Of a stretch of 64,000 bases of DNA, positions 53,265-62,477 are shown piece after piece. The DNA comes from Hydrogenophaga borbori (GTDB taxonomy: Bacteria; Pseudomonadota; Gammaproteobacteria; Burkholderiales; Burkholderiaceae_C). Location of the stretch: positions 124,001-188,000 of the forward strand of contig NZ_QVLS01000002.1 in the NCBI RefSeq assembly GCF_003417535.1, read 5' to 3'. Made by a program: the position numbers and the translations under genes. The notes below the pieces were generated by a model. It searched no databases. It worked only from the letters and a program-made list of their open reading frames with translations, and was not told the origin of the DNA. Numbering within the stretch: the stretch's first letter is position 1; each line of letters opens with the position of its first letter.

Positions 53265-54713
53265 ATGACCCTGCATATCCACAACACCCTCACGCGCCGG
53301 CTCGAGCCTTTCGCGCCCATCGAGCCCGGCCACGTGCGCATGTACGTTTGCGGCATCACGGTCTACGACCTGTGCCATGTGGGCCACGCCCGCTCCAACA
53401 TCGCCTTCGACGTCGCGCGCCGCTGGCTCGAGGCCAGTGGCTACCGCGTCACCTTCGTGCGCAACATCACCGACATCGACGACAAGATCATCCGCCGCGC
53501 GGTGCAGAACGGTGAAACGGTTCGCGGCCTCACCGACCGCATGATCGAGGCCATGTACCAGGACTTCGACGCCCTGGGCATCGCGCGCCCCACGCACGAC
53601 CCGCGCGCCACCGACTACGTGCCGCAGATGCTCGACATCGTGCGCACGCTCGAAGACAAGCAACTGGCCTACCGCGCGGCCGACGGCGACGTGAACTACG
53701 CGGTGCGCCGCTTCCCCGGCTACGGCAAGCTCTCCGGCAAGACGCTCGACGAACTCCAGGCGGGCGAGCGCGTGGCCGTGGCCCAGGGCAAGGGCGACCC
53801 GCTGGACTTCGTTCTGTGGAAGGCCGCCAAGCCCGACGAACCCGCCGACGCGCAGTGGGACTCGCCCTATGGCCGCGGCCGTCCGGGCTGGCACATCGAG
53901 TGCTCGGCCATGGCCTGCGCGCTGCTCGGCAAGACCTTCGACATCCATGGCGGCGGCGCCGACCTGCAGTTCCCGCACCACGAGAACGAGATCGCGCAGA
54001 GCGAGGGCGCCAACGGCGTGCCGCTGGCCGCGGTGTGGATGCACAACGGCTTCGTCAACGTCGACAACGAGAAGATGTCCAAGAGCCTGGGCAACTTCTT
54101 CACCATCCGCGAGGTGCTGCAGAAGTACGACGCCGAGACGGTGCGCTTCTTCATGCTGCGGGCCCACTACCGCAGCCCGCTCAACCACAGCGACGCCCAC
54201 CTGGACGACGCGCGCGCCGCGCTCAAGCGCCTGTACACCGCGCTGTCGGTGGTGAAAGCGGCGGACGTTTCCATCGACTGGAGCGAGCCCTTCGCCGCGC
54301 GCTTCAAGGCCGCGATGGACGACGACTTCAACACGCCGGTGGCCTTGAGCGTGCTGTTCGAACTCGCGAGCGAGGTCAACCGCGGCAAGGACCCGTGCCA
54401 CGCGGGCCTGCTGCGCGCGCTGGGCGGCGTGCTGGGGTTATTGCAGGCCGATCCGATGGCATGGTTGCAGGGCGGACCATCTAGGCATCATGAAGCGTCT
54501 GGTGCCCTTGTCGGGCAGGGCGCCTGCGTCTCTGGCAATGCCCATGTGACATCGGGCTTGGACGAGCCCGCCATCGCCGCGCGCATCGCCGCGCGCGCCG
54601 CCGCCAAGCAAGCAAAGAACTTCGCCGAAGCCGACCGCATCCGCAACGAGCTGCTCGGCCAGGGCATCGTGCTGAAAGACAGCGCCGCGGGCACCACCTG
54701 GGAGCGCGCCTGA
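53265..54713 (+). CDS. cysS: Cysteinyl-tRNA synthetase
   Basis: 482 aa from ATG 53265. Class I synthetase: [19 protein letters not shown] holds the first zinc Cys (29) and the HIGH-type motif, [11 protein letters not shown] and the FPHHENE segment complete the zinc site, and [10 protein letters not shown] is the KMSKS loop. Residues about 405-430, between the DALR-type domain and the C-terminal helix, form an insert with non-typical codons (AGG, TCT, CTT) that I do not expect from the family. The stop overlaps the start of the next gene (TGATG). Confidence 0.97.
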   Translation: MTLHIHNTLTRRLEPFAPIEPGHVRMYVCGITVYDLCHVGHARSNIAFDVARRWLEASGYRVTFVRNITDIDDKIIRRAVQNGETVRGLTDRMIEAMYQDFDALGIARPTHDPRATDYVPQMLDIVRTLEDKQLAYRAADGDVNYAVRRFPGYGKLSGKTLDELQAGERVAVAQGKGDPLDFVLWKAAKPDEPADAQWDSPYGRGRPGWHIECSAMACALLGKTFDIHGGGADLQFPHHENEIAQSEGANGVPLAAVWMHNGFVNVDNEKMSKSLGNFFTIREVLQKYDAETVRFFMLRAHYRSPLNHSDAHLDDARAALKRLYTALSVVKAADVSIDWSEPFAARFKAAMDDDFNTPVALSVLFELASEVNRGKDPCHAGLLRALGGVLGLLQADPMAWLQGGPSRHHEASGALVGQGACVSGNAHVTSGLDEPAIAARIAARAAAKQAKNFAEADRIRNELLGQGIVLKDSAAGTTWERA

Positions 54714-55351
54714 TGAGCGCCGTGCTGACCGTGCCCGAGCCCGCCTACTGGCAGGACGCCTGCAAGCACCTGATGAAGCGCGACCGCGTGATGAAGAAGC
54801 TCATCCCGCGCCACCCCGACGTGTGCCTGCAGTCGCGGGGCGACGCTTTCGTCACGCTGGCGCGCAGCATCGTGGGCCAGCAGATTTCGGTGAAGGCCGC
54901 CCAGTCGGTGTGGGACCGCTTCGAATCGCTCACCCGCAAGATGACGCCCGCGCAGGTGCTCAAGCTCAAGGTGGACGACATGCGCGCGGCCGGCCTGTCG
55001 GTGCGCAAGGTCGAGTACCTGGTGGACCTGGCGCTGCATTTCTCGGACAAGCGCGTGCGCGTGAACGAGTGGCCGCACATGGACGACGAGGCCATCATCG
55101 CGGAGCTGGTGGCCATCCGCGGCATCGGCCGCTGGACGGCCGAGATGTTCCTCATCTTCCACCTCATGAGGCCCAACGTGCTACCGCTGGACGACCTCGG
55201 CTTGCAGAACGGCATCAGTCAGGCCTATTTTTCGGGTGAGCCCGTCAGCCGCAGCGAGATCCGCGAGGTGGCCGGCTCCTGGGCCCCGTTCTGCAGCGTG
55301 GCCACTTGGTATATTTGGCGGTCGCTCGATCCGCTCCCCGTGAGCTATTGA
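54713..55351 (+). CDS. AlkA-type DNA-3-methyladenine glycosylase (HhH-GPD)
   Basis: 212 aa. The helix-hairpin-helix LVAIRGIGRWTAEMFLIFHL is followed by RPNVLPLDDLGLQNGI, whose Asp is the expected catalytic residue of the HhH-GPD superfamily. LARSIVGQQISVKAAQSVWDRF matches the AlkA side rather than Nth or MutY, and no iron-sulphur cluster cysteines are present. It removes alkylated bases in base excision repair. Confidence 0.93.
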   Translation: MSAVLTVPEPAYWQDACKHLMKRDRVMKKLIPRHPDVCLQSRGDAFVTLARSIVGQQISVKAAQSVWDRFESLTRKMTPAQVLKLKVDDMRAAGLSVRKVEYLVDLALHFSDKRVRVNEWPHMDDEAIIAELVAIRGIGRWTAEMFLIFHLMRPNVLPLDDLGLQNGISQAYFSGEPVSRSEIREVAGSWAPFCSVATWYIWRSLDPLPVSY

Positions 55352-55375
55352 GCCGCCTGAGCAAAGGAGCCTATC

Positions 55376-56362
55376 TTGGCCAAAAAGAACTTTCTCGACT
55401 TCGAGCAACCGATCGCGGAACTCGAATCCAAGATCGAGGAACTGCGCTACGTCCAGACCGAATCGGCGGTCGACATCTCCGAAGAGATCGACAAGCTGGC
55501 GTCCAAGAGCCTGCAGCTCACCAAGGACATCTACAGCAACCTCTCACCCTGGCAGATCACCAAGATCGCGCGCCACGCCGACCGGCCCTACACGCTGGAC
55601 TACGTGCGCGAAATCTTCACGCACTTCGTCGAGCTGCACGGCGACCGCCACTTCTCCGACGACCTGTCCATCGTCGGCGGCATGGCGCGTTTCAACGGCC
55701 AGCCCTGCATGGTCATCGGCCACCAGAAGGGCCGTGACACGAAGGAGCGCGGCCTGCGCAACTTCGGCATGACCAAGCCCGAGGGCTACCGCAAGGCCCT
55801 GCGGCTGATGAAGCTGGCCGAGAAGTTCAAGCTGCCGGTGTTCACCTTCGTCGACACGCCGGGTGCCTATCCGGGCATCGACGCCGAAGAGCGTGGCCAG
55901 TCCGAGGCCATCGGGCGCAACATCTTCGAGATGGCGCAGCTCGAGGTGCCCATCATCTCCACCATCATCGGCGAGGGCGGTTCCGGCGGCGCGCTGGCCA
56001 TCGCCGTGGCCGATCAGGTGCTGATGCTGCAGTACTCGGTGTATTCGGTGATCAGCCCCGAGGGCTGCGCCTCCATCCTCTGGAAGACCAGCGAACGCGC
56101 GAGCGACGCGGCCGAGGCCCTGGGCATCACGGCGCACCGCCTCAAGGCCCTGGGCCTGGTGGACAAGATCGTCAACGAGCCCGTGGGCGGCGCGCACCGC
56201 GACCACAAGCAGATGGCCGCCTTCCTCAAGCGCGCCCTGGCCGACGCCTACCGCCAGGTGGCCGACCTCAAGGTGAAGGAACTGCTGGAGCGCCGCCATG
56301 CGCGCCTCGATGGCTATGGCCGCTTCACCGACACCAAGGCCGACGCCAAAGACCGCCGCTGA
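55376..56362 (+). CDS. accA: Acetyl-CoA carboxylase carboxyltransferase subunit alpha
   Basis: 328 aa. It begins with a TTG at 55376, eight bases or so after AAAGGAG, giving the usual N-terminus [20 protein letters not shown]. Family signatures include [52 protein letters not shown] and [17 protein letters not shown]. With AccD it transfers carboxyl from biotin to acetyl-CoA for fatty acid synthesis. The 3' end overlaps the tilS start. Confidence 0.97.
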   Translation: MAKKNFLDFEQPIAELESKIEELRYVQTESAVDISEEIDKLASKSLQLTKDIYSNLSPWQITKIARHADRPYTLDYVREIFTHFVELHGDRHFSDDLSIVGGMARFNGQPCMVIGHQKGRDTKERGLRNFGMTKPEGYRKALRLMKLAEKFKLPVFTFVDTPGAYPGIDAEERGQSEAIGRNIFEMAQLEVPIISTIIGEGGSGGALAIAVADQVLMLQYSVYSVISPEGCASILWKTSERASDAAEALGITAHRLKALGLVDKIVNEPVGGAHRDHKQMAAFLKRALADAYRQVADLKVKELLERRHARLDGYGRFTDTKADAKDRR

Positions 56363-57323
56363 GGCGGACGCTTTTCCCGGTGCCGCCGAGCTGCAGCGCT
56401 GGGCGGCGCGCCACGCCCTCGACCAGGACACCGCGCCGATCGGCATCGCCTGCAGCGGCGGCGCCGACTCGGTCGCCCTGCTGCTGGCCGCGCACGCGCG
56501 CTGGCCGGGGCGCTGCGTGGCCCTGCACGTGCACCACGGCCTGCAGGCCGCAGCCGACGGCTTCGAGGCCTGCGTGCGTGAGGTCGCGGCGTCCCTGGGC
56601 CTGCCCGTGCAGGTGGCCCGCGTCGACGCCCGGCACGCACCGGGCCAAAGCCCCGAGGACGCGGCCCGGCTCGCGCGCTACGCCGCGCTGGCCGGCCTGG
56701 CGCGGGACCAGGGCATCGGCTGGGTGCTGCTCGCGCAGCATGGCGACGACCAGGCCGAGACCGTGCTGCTCGCGCTCTCGCGCGGCGCGGGCCTGCCCGG
56801 CCTGTCCGCCATGCCCGAGGCCTTCGAGCGCCATGGTCAGCGGTTTGGCCGGCCCTGGCTCGGCGTGCCCGCGCACACGCTGCGCGAAGCGCTGATCGCG
56901 CGCGACCAGCGTTTCGTCGACGACCCCAGCAACGGCGACGAGCGCTACACGCGCAACCGCATCCGCGCGCAGTTGATGCCGGCCTGGGCGCGCGCCTTTC
57001 CGGGCTACCGCGCGGCGCTCGCGCGCAGCGCGGCGCACGCGGCGCAGGCGCAGCGCCTGCTGGACGAGTTGGCGGCGTTGGACCTGGCGGCCAGCGGCGA
57101 GCCGCCGCGCATCGCCACCCTGCAGGGCCTGTCGCGCGACCGCCAGGCCAACGCCTTGCGGCACTGGCTGCGCCGCGCGCACGGCGTGGCGCCCAGCGCC
57201 GCGCAGCTCGACGAACTGCTCGACCAGGTCGGGGCCTGCCGCACGCGCGGCCACGCGATCCGGCTCAAGGTGGCCGAGGGCTTCGTGGTGCGCGATGGCC
57301 CGTGCCTGGCCTATACCCCCTAG
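56298..57323 (+). CDS. tilS: tRNA(Ile)-lysidine synthase
   Basis: 341 aa. The PP-loop ATP motif is [17 protein letters not shown] (Ser53 to Ser58), followed by HVHHGLQ and [26 protein letters not shown] is the substrate region. It modifies C34 of tRNA(Ile2) to lysidine. I use ATG 56298, which has GGAG seven bases before it and overlaps accA by 65 bp; ATG 56310 or 56316 are alternatives. Confidence 0.94.
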   Translation: MRASMAMAASPTPRPTPKTAAEADAFPGAAELQRWAARHALDQDTAPIGIACSGGADSVALLLAAHARWPGRCVALHVHHGLQAAADGFEACVREVAASLGLPVQVARVDARHAPGQSPEDAARLARYAALAGLARDQGIGWVLLAQHGDDQAETVLLALSRGAGLPGLSAMPEAFERHGQRFGRPWLGVPAHTLREALIARDQRFVDDPSNGDERYTRNRIRAQLMPAWARAFPGYRAALARSAAHAAQAQRLLDELAALDLAASGEPPRIATLQGLSRDRQANALRHWLRRAHGVAPSAAQLDELLDQVGACRTRGHAIRLKVAEGFVVRDGPCLAYTP

Positions 57324-57324
57324 G

Positions 57325-57411
57325 TATAATCCCGCGGTTCTGCCCGGCCCCAGTGGCTGTGCGGCGCGCGCCCCGACGAAGCCCTGAAGGACGCGCCGCG
57401 CCGCGTCCTTC
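57325..57411 (+). promoter_or_regulatory. Promoter -10 and leader hairpin before aspartokinase
   Basis: A perfect TATAAT (57325-57330) starts two bases past the tilS stop, though the -35 is poor. A perfect 10-bp stem GAAGGACGCG/CGCGTCCTTC with a six-base loop lies at 57386-57411 and ends 10 bases before the ATG of the kinase gene. No Shine-Dalgarno is visible in those 10 pyrimidine-rich bases. Confidence 0.5.
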
Positions 57412-57421
57412 CTCCCTTCCA

Positions 57422-58702
57422 ATGGCCCTCATCGTTCACAAGTACGGCGGCACCTCCATGGGGTCGACCGAACGCATCCGCAACGTCGCGCGTCGCGTCG
57501 CCAAATGGCACAAGGCCGGCCACCAGATGGTGGTGGTGCCCAGCGCCATGAGCGGCGAAACCAACCGCCTGCTGGCGCTCGCCAAGGAACTCGCGCCCGC
57601 CAAACCGGGCACGTCCTATGGCCGCGAACTCGACATGCTGGCGGCCACCGGCGAACAGGCCTCCTCCGCGCTGCTGGCCATCGCGCTGCAGGCCGAAGGC
57701 CTGGAGGCGGTGAGCTACGCGGGCTGGCAGGTGCCGATCAAGACCAACGACGCCTACACCAAGGCCCGCATCGAATCCATCGACGACGCGCGCGTGCGCG
57801 CCGACCTGGACGCGGGCAAGGTGGTCATCGTCACCGGCTTCCAGGGCATCGACGACGGCGGCAACATCACCACGCTGGGCCGCGGCGGCAGCGACACCTC
57901 GGCCGTGGCCGTGGCCGCGGCGCTCAAGGCCGCCGAGTGCCTGATCTACACCGACGTCGACGGCGTCTACACCACCGACCCGCGCGTGGTGCCCGAGGCG
58001 CGCCGCCTGTTGCGCGTGAGCTTCGAGGAAATGCTGGAGATGGCCAGCATGGGCTCCAAGGTGCTGCAGATCCGCTCGGTGGAGTTCGCGGGCAAGTACC
58101 ACGTGCCGCTGCGCGTGCTCTCCAGCTTCACGCCCTGGGACATCGACCTGGCCGAAGAAGCGGCCTCCGGCACCCTGATCACTTTTGAGGAAGACGAAGA
58201 CATGGAACAAGCCGTCGTTTCCGGCATTGCCTTCAACCGCGACGAGGCCAAGGTCTCGGTGCTCGGCGTGCCCGACAAGCCCGGCATCGCCGCGCAGATC
58301 CTGGGCGCGGTCGCCGACGCCAACATCGAGGTCGACGTCATCATCCAGAACCTGAGCAAGGACGGCAAGACCGACTTCAGCTTCACGGTGCACCGCAACG
58401 AATACCAGAAAACGCTGGACCTGCTCAAGTCGCAGGTCGTGCCCGCGCTGGGCGCCGCCGACGTGGTGGGCGACAACCGCATCTGCAAGGTCAGCATCGT
58501 GGGCATCGGCATGCGCAGCCACGTGGGCGTGGCCAGCCGCATGTTCCGCTGCCTCAGCACCGAAGGCATCAACATCCAGATGATCTCCACCTCGGAGATC
58601 AAAACCTCGGTGGTCATCGACGAGAAGTACATGGAGCTGGCCGTGCGCGCCTTGCACCGCGAGTTCGATCTCGACCAGGCCGCCGACACGATCAGCGCCT
58701 GA
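57422..58702 (+). CDS. lysC: Aspartate kinase
   Basis: 426 aa from ATG 57422. KYGGTSMGS is the phosphate-binding N-terminus, GRGGSDTSAVAVAAAL and IYTDVDGVYTTDPR the substrate region, and two ACT domains follow (VSVLGVPDKPGIAAQIL; VSIVGIGMRSHVGVASRMF). First step of the Lys/Thr/Met pathway. An in-frame ATG at 58202 with GAGGAAG about 12 bases upstream could give the separate regulatory beta subunit known in other bacterial aspartokinases. Confidence 0.96.
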   Translation: MALIVHKYGGTSMGSTERIRNVARRVAKWHKAGHQMVVVPSAMSGETNRLLALAKELAPAKPGTSYGRELDMLAATGEQASSALLAIALQAEGLEAVSYAGWQVPIKTNDAYTKARIESIDDARVRADLDAGKVVIVTGFQGIDDGGNITTLGRGGSDTSAVAVAAALKAAECLIYTDVDGVYTTDPRVVPEARRLLRVSFEEMLEMASMGSKVLQIRSVEFAGKYHVPLRVLSSFTPWDIDLAEEAASGTLITFEEDEDMEQAVVSGIAFNRDEAKVSVLGVPDKPGIAAQILGAVADANIEVDVIIQNLSKDGKTDFSFTVHRNEYQKTLDLLKSQVVPALGAADVVGDNRICKVSIVGIGMRSHVGVASRMFRCLSTEGINIQMISTSEIKTSVVIDEKYMELAVRALHREFDLDQAADTISA

Positions 58703-58747
58703 GAGGGCCTGGCCCGCGTGTGCTTTGGGGCATAATGCGGGCTTCGC

Positions 58748-58840
58748 GGAGTGATGACCGAGTGGCCGAAGGTGCTCCCCTGCTAAGGGAGTATGGGGTG
58801 TAGAGCCTCATCGAGGGTTCGAATCCCTCTCACTCCGCCA
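58748..58840 (+). tRNA. tRNA-Ser (anticodon GCT)
   Basis: 93 nt including an encoded CCA. Acceptor GGAGTGA pairs with TCACTCC, then discriminator G and CCA. Anticodon stem CTCCC/GGGAG with loop CTGCTAA puts GCT at 58782-58784, reading AGC/AGU. The long variable arm and GGTTCGAATCC T-loop are class II tRNA features. A CATAAT -10-like hexamer lies at 58731-58736. Confidence 0.97.
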
Positions 58841-58917
58841 GATGTTCACATCGACAAGGCGCCCTGCGGGGCGCCTTTGTTTTTTGTCCTCCTGCTGTTC
58901 TTGCCGCCGGACCCGCC

Positions 58918-59814
58918 ATGTCTCAGAGCCTGTCGCGCACCGCGTTCGCCACCCTGTTGCTCATCGCCTTCATGATGGGCGCCAACCACGTGGCCGCGCG
59001 CCTGGCCTTCGACCACGGCGTGACCGTGGCCACGGCCGTGACCTTCCGCAGCGGCGTCACGGCGCTGGTGGTGGCCGGCATTCTGTTCTTCTACCGCGTG
59101 CCCCTGGCGCTCACCGCGCGGCACCGCAAGGCGCTGCCCGCCATCGGCCTGCTGGTGGGTGTGCAGAGCCTGTGCCTGTACGCGGCGGTGGCGCGCCTGC
59201 CGGTAGCGCTGGCGCTGCTGGCCTTCAACACCTACCCGCTGTGGACGGCGCTGTGGTCGCGCATCGTCTATGGCCAGAAGCCGGCACCGCACCTGCTCAA
59301 GGCCATGCCGCTGATGCTGCTGGGCCTGGCGCTGGCGCTGGACGTGTCGGGCGCGGCCTCGGGCCTGGGCGCGGGTGGGCATTGGGCGCGCATCGGCGTG
59401 GGCGTGGGCTTCGCGCTGGCGGCCGCGGCGAGCTTCGGATTGGCGCTGGTGTTCACGCAGCACGAAGCGGGCGATCTCGACGGCCGCCTGCGCACCGCCA
59501 CCACCATGGGCATCGTCGCGGTGATCGCGCTGGCCGCGAGCGCCACGCAGGGCGGGCTGCATTTCCCGAACGCCCTGCCGGGCTGGTGGGGGCTGCTGGG
59601 CCTGACCTTCCTCTACGGCACGGCCTTCACCATCATGTTCACGGTGCTGCCGCGCCTGGGGGTGGTGGGCAACTCGGCCATCATGAACATCGAGCCCATC
59701 TTCGCGCTGGTGCTGGCCTGGGTGTTCCTGGGGCAATCGATCGCGGCCATTCAGGTGGCCGGTGGCCTGATCGTCGTGGCCACGGTCATGTGGCTGGGCC
59801 TGCGCAAGGGCTGA
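58918..59814 (+). CDS. DMT superfamily transporter (EamA domains)
   Basis: 298 aa with about ten hydrophobic segments in two EamA halves. The first starts TAFATLLLIAFMMGANHVAARL; the second half has GTAFTIMFTVLPRLGVVGNSAIMNIEPIFALVLAWVFLG, the common EamA signature before the last helices. Inner-membrane exporter of metabolites; substrate unknown. Located 77 bp after tRNA-Ser. Confidence 0.92.
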   Translation: MSQSLSRTAFATLLLIAFMMGANHVAARLAFDHGVTVATAVTFRSGVTALVVAGILFFYRVPLALTARHRKALPAIGLLVGVQSLCLYAAVARLPVALALLAFNTYPLWTALWSRIVYGQKPAPHLLKAMPLMLLGLALALDVSGAASGLGAGGHWARIGVGVGFALAAAASFGLALVFTQHEAGDLDGRLRTATTMGIVAVIALAASATQGGLHFPNALPGWWGLLGLTFLYGTAFTIMFTVLPRLGVVGNSAIMNIEPIFALVLAWVFLGQSIAAIQVAGGLIVVATVMWLGLRKG

Positions 59815-59835
59815 GGCCGGCGCGCGGGGCCAGGT

Positions 59836-60267
59836 TCATTCGTTGCCGTCGTCGTCGAGCGACGCGCTCCAGCGGTCTCCCCAGTCCTTGAGCGTGCGCC
59901 GGTCGCGCTTGGTGGGGCGTCCCATGGGTTGGCTCAATGCCGGTTCGGGGGCCAGGCGCCGCTGCTCGGCCGCGGCCAGCCGGCGCGCCACCGACGCGGG
60001 TGTTTCCTCGTAGAGCTGCTGCGCCACGGGCGCCGGCCCGCGCACCGCGCTCAGGCCCTTCACGGTCACCACACGTGCCTCATTGCCCTGGCGGAACTCG
60101 ATGGTGTCGCCCACGCGCGGCTCGCGCGAGGCCTTGGCCGCCTGGCCGTTGACGCTCACGCGGCCCTTGTCGATGGCCTCGGCGCTGAGCGCGCGGGTCT
60201 TGAAAAAGCGCGCGGCCCAAAGCCATTTGTCCAGGCGCACGCGCTCGGGTTCGGTTCTGCTTGTCAT
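59836..60267 (-). CDS. hslR: S4-domain RNA-binding protein, Hsp15-like
   Basis: 143 aa. The S4 domain is at the N-terminus: RVRLDKWLWAARFFKTRALSAEAIDKGRVSVNGQAAKASREPRVGD. The basic C-terminal tail (GRPTKRDRRTLKDWGDRW) is typical of HslR. In E. coli it binds free 50S subunits carrying nascent chain after heat shock. Start ATG 60267 overlaps the stop of the histidine kinase gene. Confidence 0.93.
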   Translation of the reverse strand: MTSRTEPERVRLDKWLWAARFFKTRALSAEAIDKGRVSVNGQAAKASREPRVGDTIEFRQGNEARVVTVKGLSAVRGPAPVAQQLYEETPASVARRLAAAEQRRLAPEPALSQPMGRPTKRDRRTLKDWGDRWSASLDDDGNE

Positions 60268-61691
60268 GCGTTCGCGGGTGTCAGGGGCAGGCGCACCGTG
60301 GCGTCGAGTCCGCGCACGCTGCCGCCGTCGGCGCGGTTGTCCAGCTCGATCTGGCCACCGAGCGATTGCACGATCTCCCGGCAAATGGCGAGCCCGAGGC
60401 CCGAGCCCGAGAGGCTGGGGCCCGCGCGGTGGTCGGTAGCGAATGGCTGGAACAGGCGCTCGCGCAGCGCCGGCGCGATGCCGGGGCCGCTGTCGCGCAC
60501 GATCAGCGCCGCCGTGCGTTCGTCGCTCAGCAGGCCCACGCGCAGCGCGCCGCCCGGTGGCGAGTGCTTGATGGCGTTGTGCAGCAGGTTGCGCGTGAGC
60601 TCGCGCAGCGCCCATTCGTGCGCGCGCACCGGCGCGGCCTGGCCGACGTCGAGCGCGAAGTCCAGGGACCGCTCGGCGATCAGCGCCGACAGGTCGAGCG
60701 CCACCGCGCGCACCACGGCGGCCCAGTCGCTCACCGGCACGTCGCGGTCCTGGCGCAGCTGCTCTACCTTGGCCAGGGCCAGCATCTGATTGGCCAGTTC
60801 GGTGGCGCGGTCCACGGTGTGCGCGATCTCGTCGAGCGCCTGGCGCGGCTCCACGTCGCCGCGCCGCGCCGACTGCACCTGCGTCTTCAGCACCGCCAGC
60901 GGCGTGCGCAGCTGGTGCGAGGTGTCGCGCACGAAGCGCTTCTGGTGTTCCAGCAACTGCGACAGCCGCTGCATGTGCTGGTTGGTGGCGTCCAGCAGCG
61001 GCAGCAGTTCGCGCGGCGCGTCCTGGCCGGGCAAGGGCGACAGGTCGTTTTCGCTGCGCGAGGCCAGGGCGCGGCTGATGTCGCGCACCGGCCGCGTGGC
61101 GCGCTGCACCACCAGCACCACCACGAAGGCGATCACGGCCAGCAGCGCGGCCTGGCGCCACAGCGTATCCACCAGGATCTGGCGCGCCAGTGTCTCGCGC
61201 AGTTCCAGGGTCTCGGCCACCTGAATGGTGGCCATGCCCTGGCCCTGCACGCCGGCCACCGGCTGCAGCAGCACGGCCATGCGCACCGGCATGTCGCGGT
61301 AGTGGTCGTCGTAGAAGCTCACGAGCGCGGCGTAGATGTTGTCCGAGGGCGCGTGGCGCCGCGGCGCGGGCATGTCGGCGAAGCCCGAGACCATCTCGCC
61401 CTGGAAGCCGCTCACGCGGTAGAAGAGGCGGCTGCGGTTGTCGGCCTCGAAGGCCTCCAGCGCGGAGTACAGCACCGTGGCCTGCACATGGACCTCGCCG
61501 CCCTGCGACGTCACCTGCAGCTGTTCGCCCAGCGACTTGGCGGTGGCCAGCAGCGTGCGGTCGTAGGCGGTGTCGGCGGCCGCCAGGGCCTGGCGGTACA
61601 GCACCACGGTGTTGAACACCACGTAGCCGAACACCGGCAGCAGGATGCCCAGCAGCAGGGTGCGGCGCAGCGAGGTCGCGCGCCGCTTCAT
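60264..61691 (-). CDS. tctE: Sensor histidine kinase, TctE type
   Basis: 475 aa. Two membrane helices (TLLLGILLPVFGYVVFNTVVLY; AALLAVIAFVVVLVV) flank a periplasmic sensing domain of about 125 residues. The H-box FVRDTSHQLRTPLAVLKTQ has the phospho-accepting His259; N-box NLLHNAIKHSPPGG and G-boxes DSGPGI and GSGLGLAI complete it. Its location next to tctD and the tctCBA transporter supports tricarboxylate sensing. Confidence 0.94.
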   Translation of the reverse strand: MKRRATSLRRTLLLGILLPVFGYVVFNTVVLYRQALAAADTAYDRTLLATAKSLGEQLQVTSQGGEVHVQATVLYSALEAFEADNRSRLFYRVSGFQGEMVSGFADMPAPRRHAPSDNIYAALVSFYDDHYRDMPVRMAVLLQPVAGVQGQGMATIQVAETLELRETLARQILVDTLWRQAALLAVIAFVVVLVVQRATRPVRDISRALASRSENDLSPLPGQDAPRELLPLLDATNQHMQRLSQLLEHQKRFVRDTSHQLRTPLAVLKTQVQSARRGDVEPRQALDEIAHTVDRATELANQMLALAKVEQLRQDRDVPVSDWAAVVRAVALDLSALIAERSLDFALDVGQAAPVRAHEWALRELTRNLLHNAIKHSPPGGALRVGLLSDERTAALIVRDSGPGIAPALRERLFQPFATDHRAGPSLSGSGLGLAICREIVQSLGGQIELDNRADGGSVRGLDATVRLPLTPANA

Positions 61692-62356
61692 GGCTGGGCC
61701 TTGATGAGGTAGCCCAGGCCGCGCAGGGTGACGAGTTGCGCGCCGGTGTGCGCGATTTTCTTGCGCAGCCGGTAGGCCACGACCTCGATCGCCTCCGGCT
61801 GCACGTCGGGTTCACCGGGAAAGACGAGTTCGAACAGGCGCTCCTTGGCGATGGCATGGCCCGGGCGCGCGAGCACGGCGCGCAGCAGGGCGAGCTCGCG
61901 CGGCGGCAGCTCCAGGGGCTGGCCCAGGTGGTACACGGCGCCGCTCTCGCGGTCCACGGCCATGCCGCACCAGGCGGCGGGCGCGGCGTCGGCGTCGCCC
62001 GCGCGGCGCACCAGGGCGCGCACGCGGGCCTCCAGCTCGTCCAGGTCGAAGGGCTTGGGCAGGTAGTCGTCGGCGCCGGTGTTCAGGCCCAGGATGCGAT
62101 CGCCCACGGTGCCGCGCGCGGTGAGGATGATCACGGGCGTCTTCAGGCCGCCGCCGCGCGCCTGGGCCAGCACCTCCAGGCCGTCCTTGCCGGGCAGCGA
62201 CAGGTCCAGCAGCACGGCGTCGGGCTGGGTGTCGCGCCACACCGCCAGCGCGCGCTCGCCGTCGTCGCAGGTCACCACCTGGATGCCGCGCCGCTCGAAG
62301 GCGCGGCTCAGCGTGGCCTGCATGGTGGTGTTGTCTTCGACGAGCAGGAGTTTCAT
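61688..62356 (-). CDS. tctD: OmpR-family response regulator, TctD type
   Basis: 222 aa. The receiver domain has VEDN and the phosphorylation Asp51 in AVLLDLSLPGKDG, then ILTARG and the KPFDLDELEAR end. The winged-helix domain ends LVTLRGLGYLI. Divergent from tctC, and the stop-start overlap with tctE indicates coupling. Confidence 0.95.
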   Translation of the reverse strand: MKLLLVEDNTTMQATLSRAFERRGIQVVTCDDGERALAVWRDTQPDAVLLDLSLPGKDGLEVLAQARGGGLKTPVIILTARGTVGDRILGLNTGADDYLPKPFDLDELEARVRALVRRAGDADAAPAAWCGMAVDRESGAVYHLGQPLELPPRELALLRAVLARPGHAIAKERLFELVFPGEPDVQPEAIEVVAYRLRKKIAHTGAQLVTLRGLGYLIKAQP

Positions 62357-62409
62357 GGGGGGACCGATTATGGGGACGCGCGCGCCTCAGGGTTTATCCC
62401 AGGGTGCCC

Positions 62410-62427
62410 GACAGCCAACTGACAGCC
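62410..62427. promoter_or_regulatory. Tandem GACAGCC sites, candidate TctD operator
   Basis: GACAGCC-AACT-GACAGCC gives two identical 7-mers with an 11-bp period, the arrangement bound by OmpR/PhoB-type dimers. They lie between divergent tctD (start 62356) and tctC (start 62478), about 50 bp upstream of tctC. Confidence 0.5.
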
Positions 62428-62477
62428 CGCCCGCCGACCATTCGCGGCGTCGTTCCCATCAACCACGGAGACAAGCC

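Noticed and set aside
57324-57421. Lysine riboswitch before aspartokinase
   Set aside because: Less than 100 bp and a single short hairpin; far too small for the L-box.
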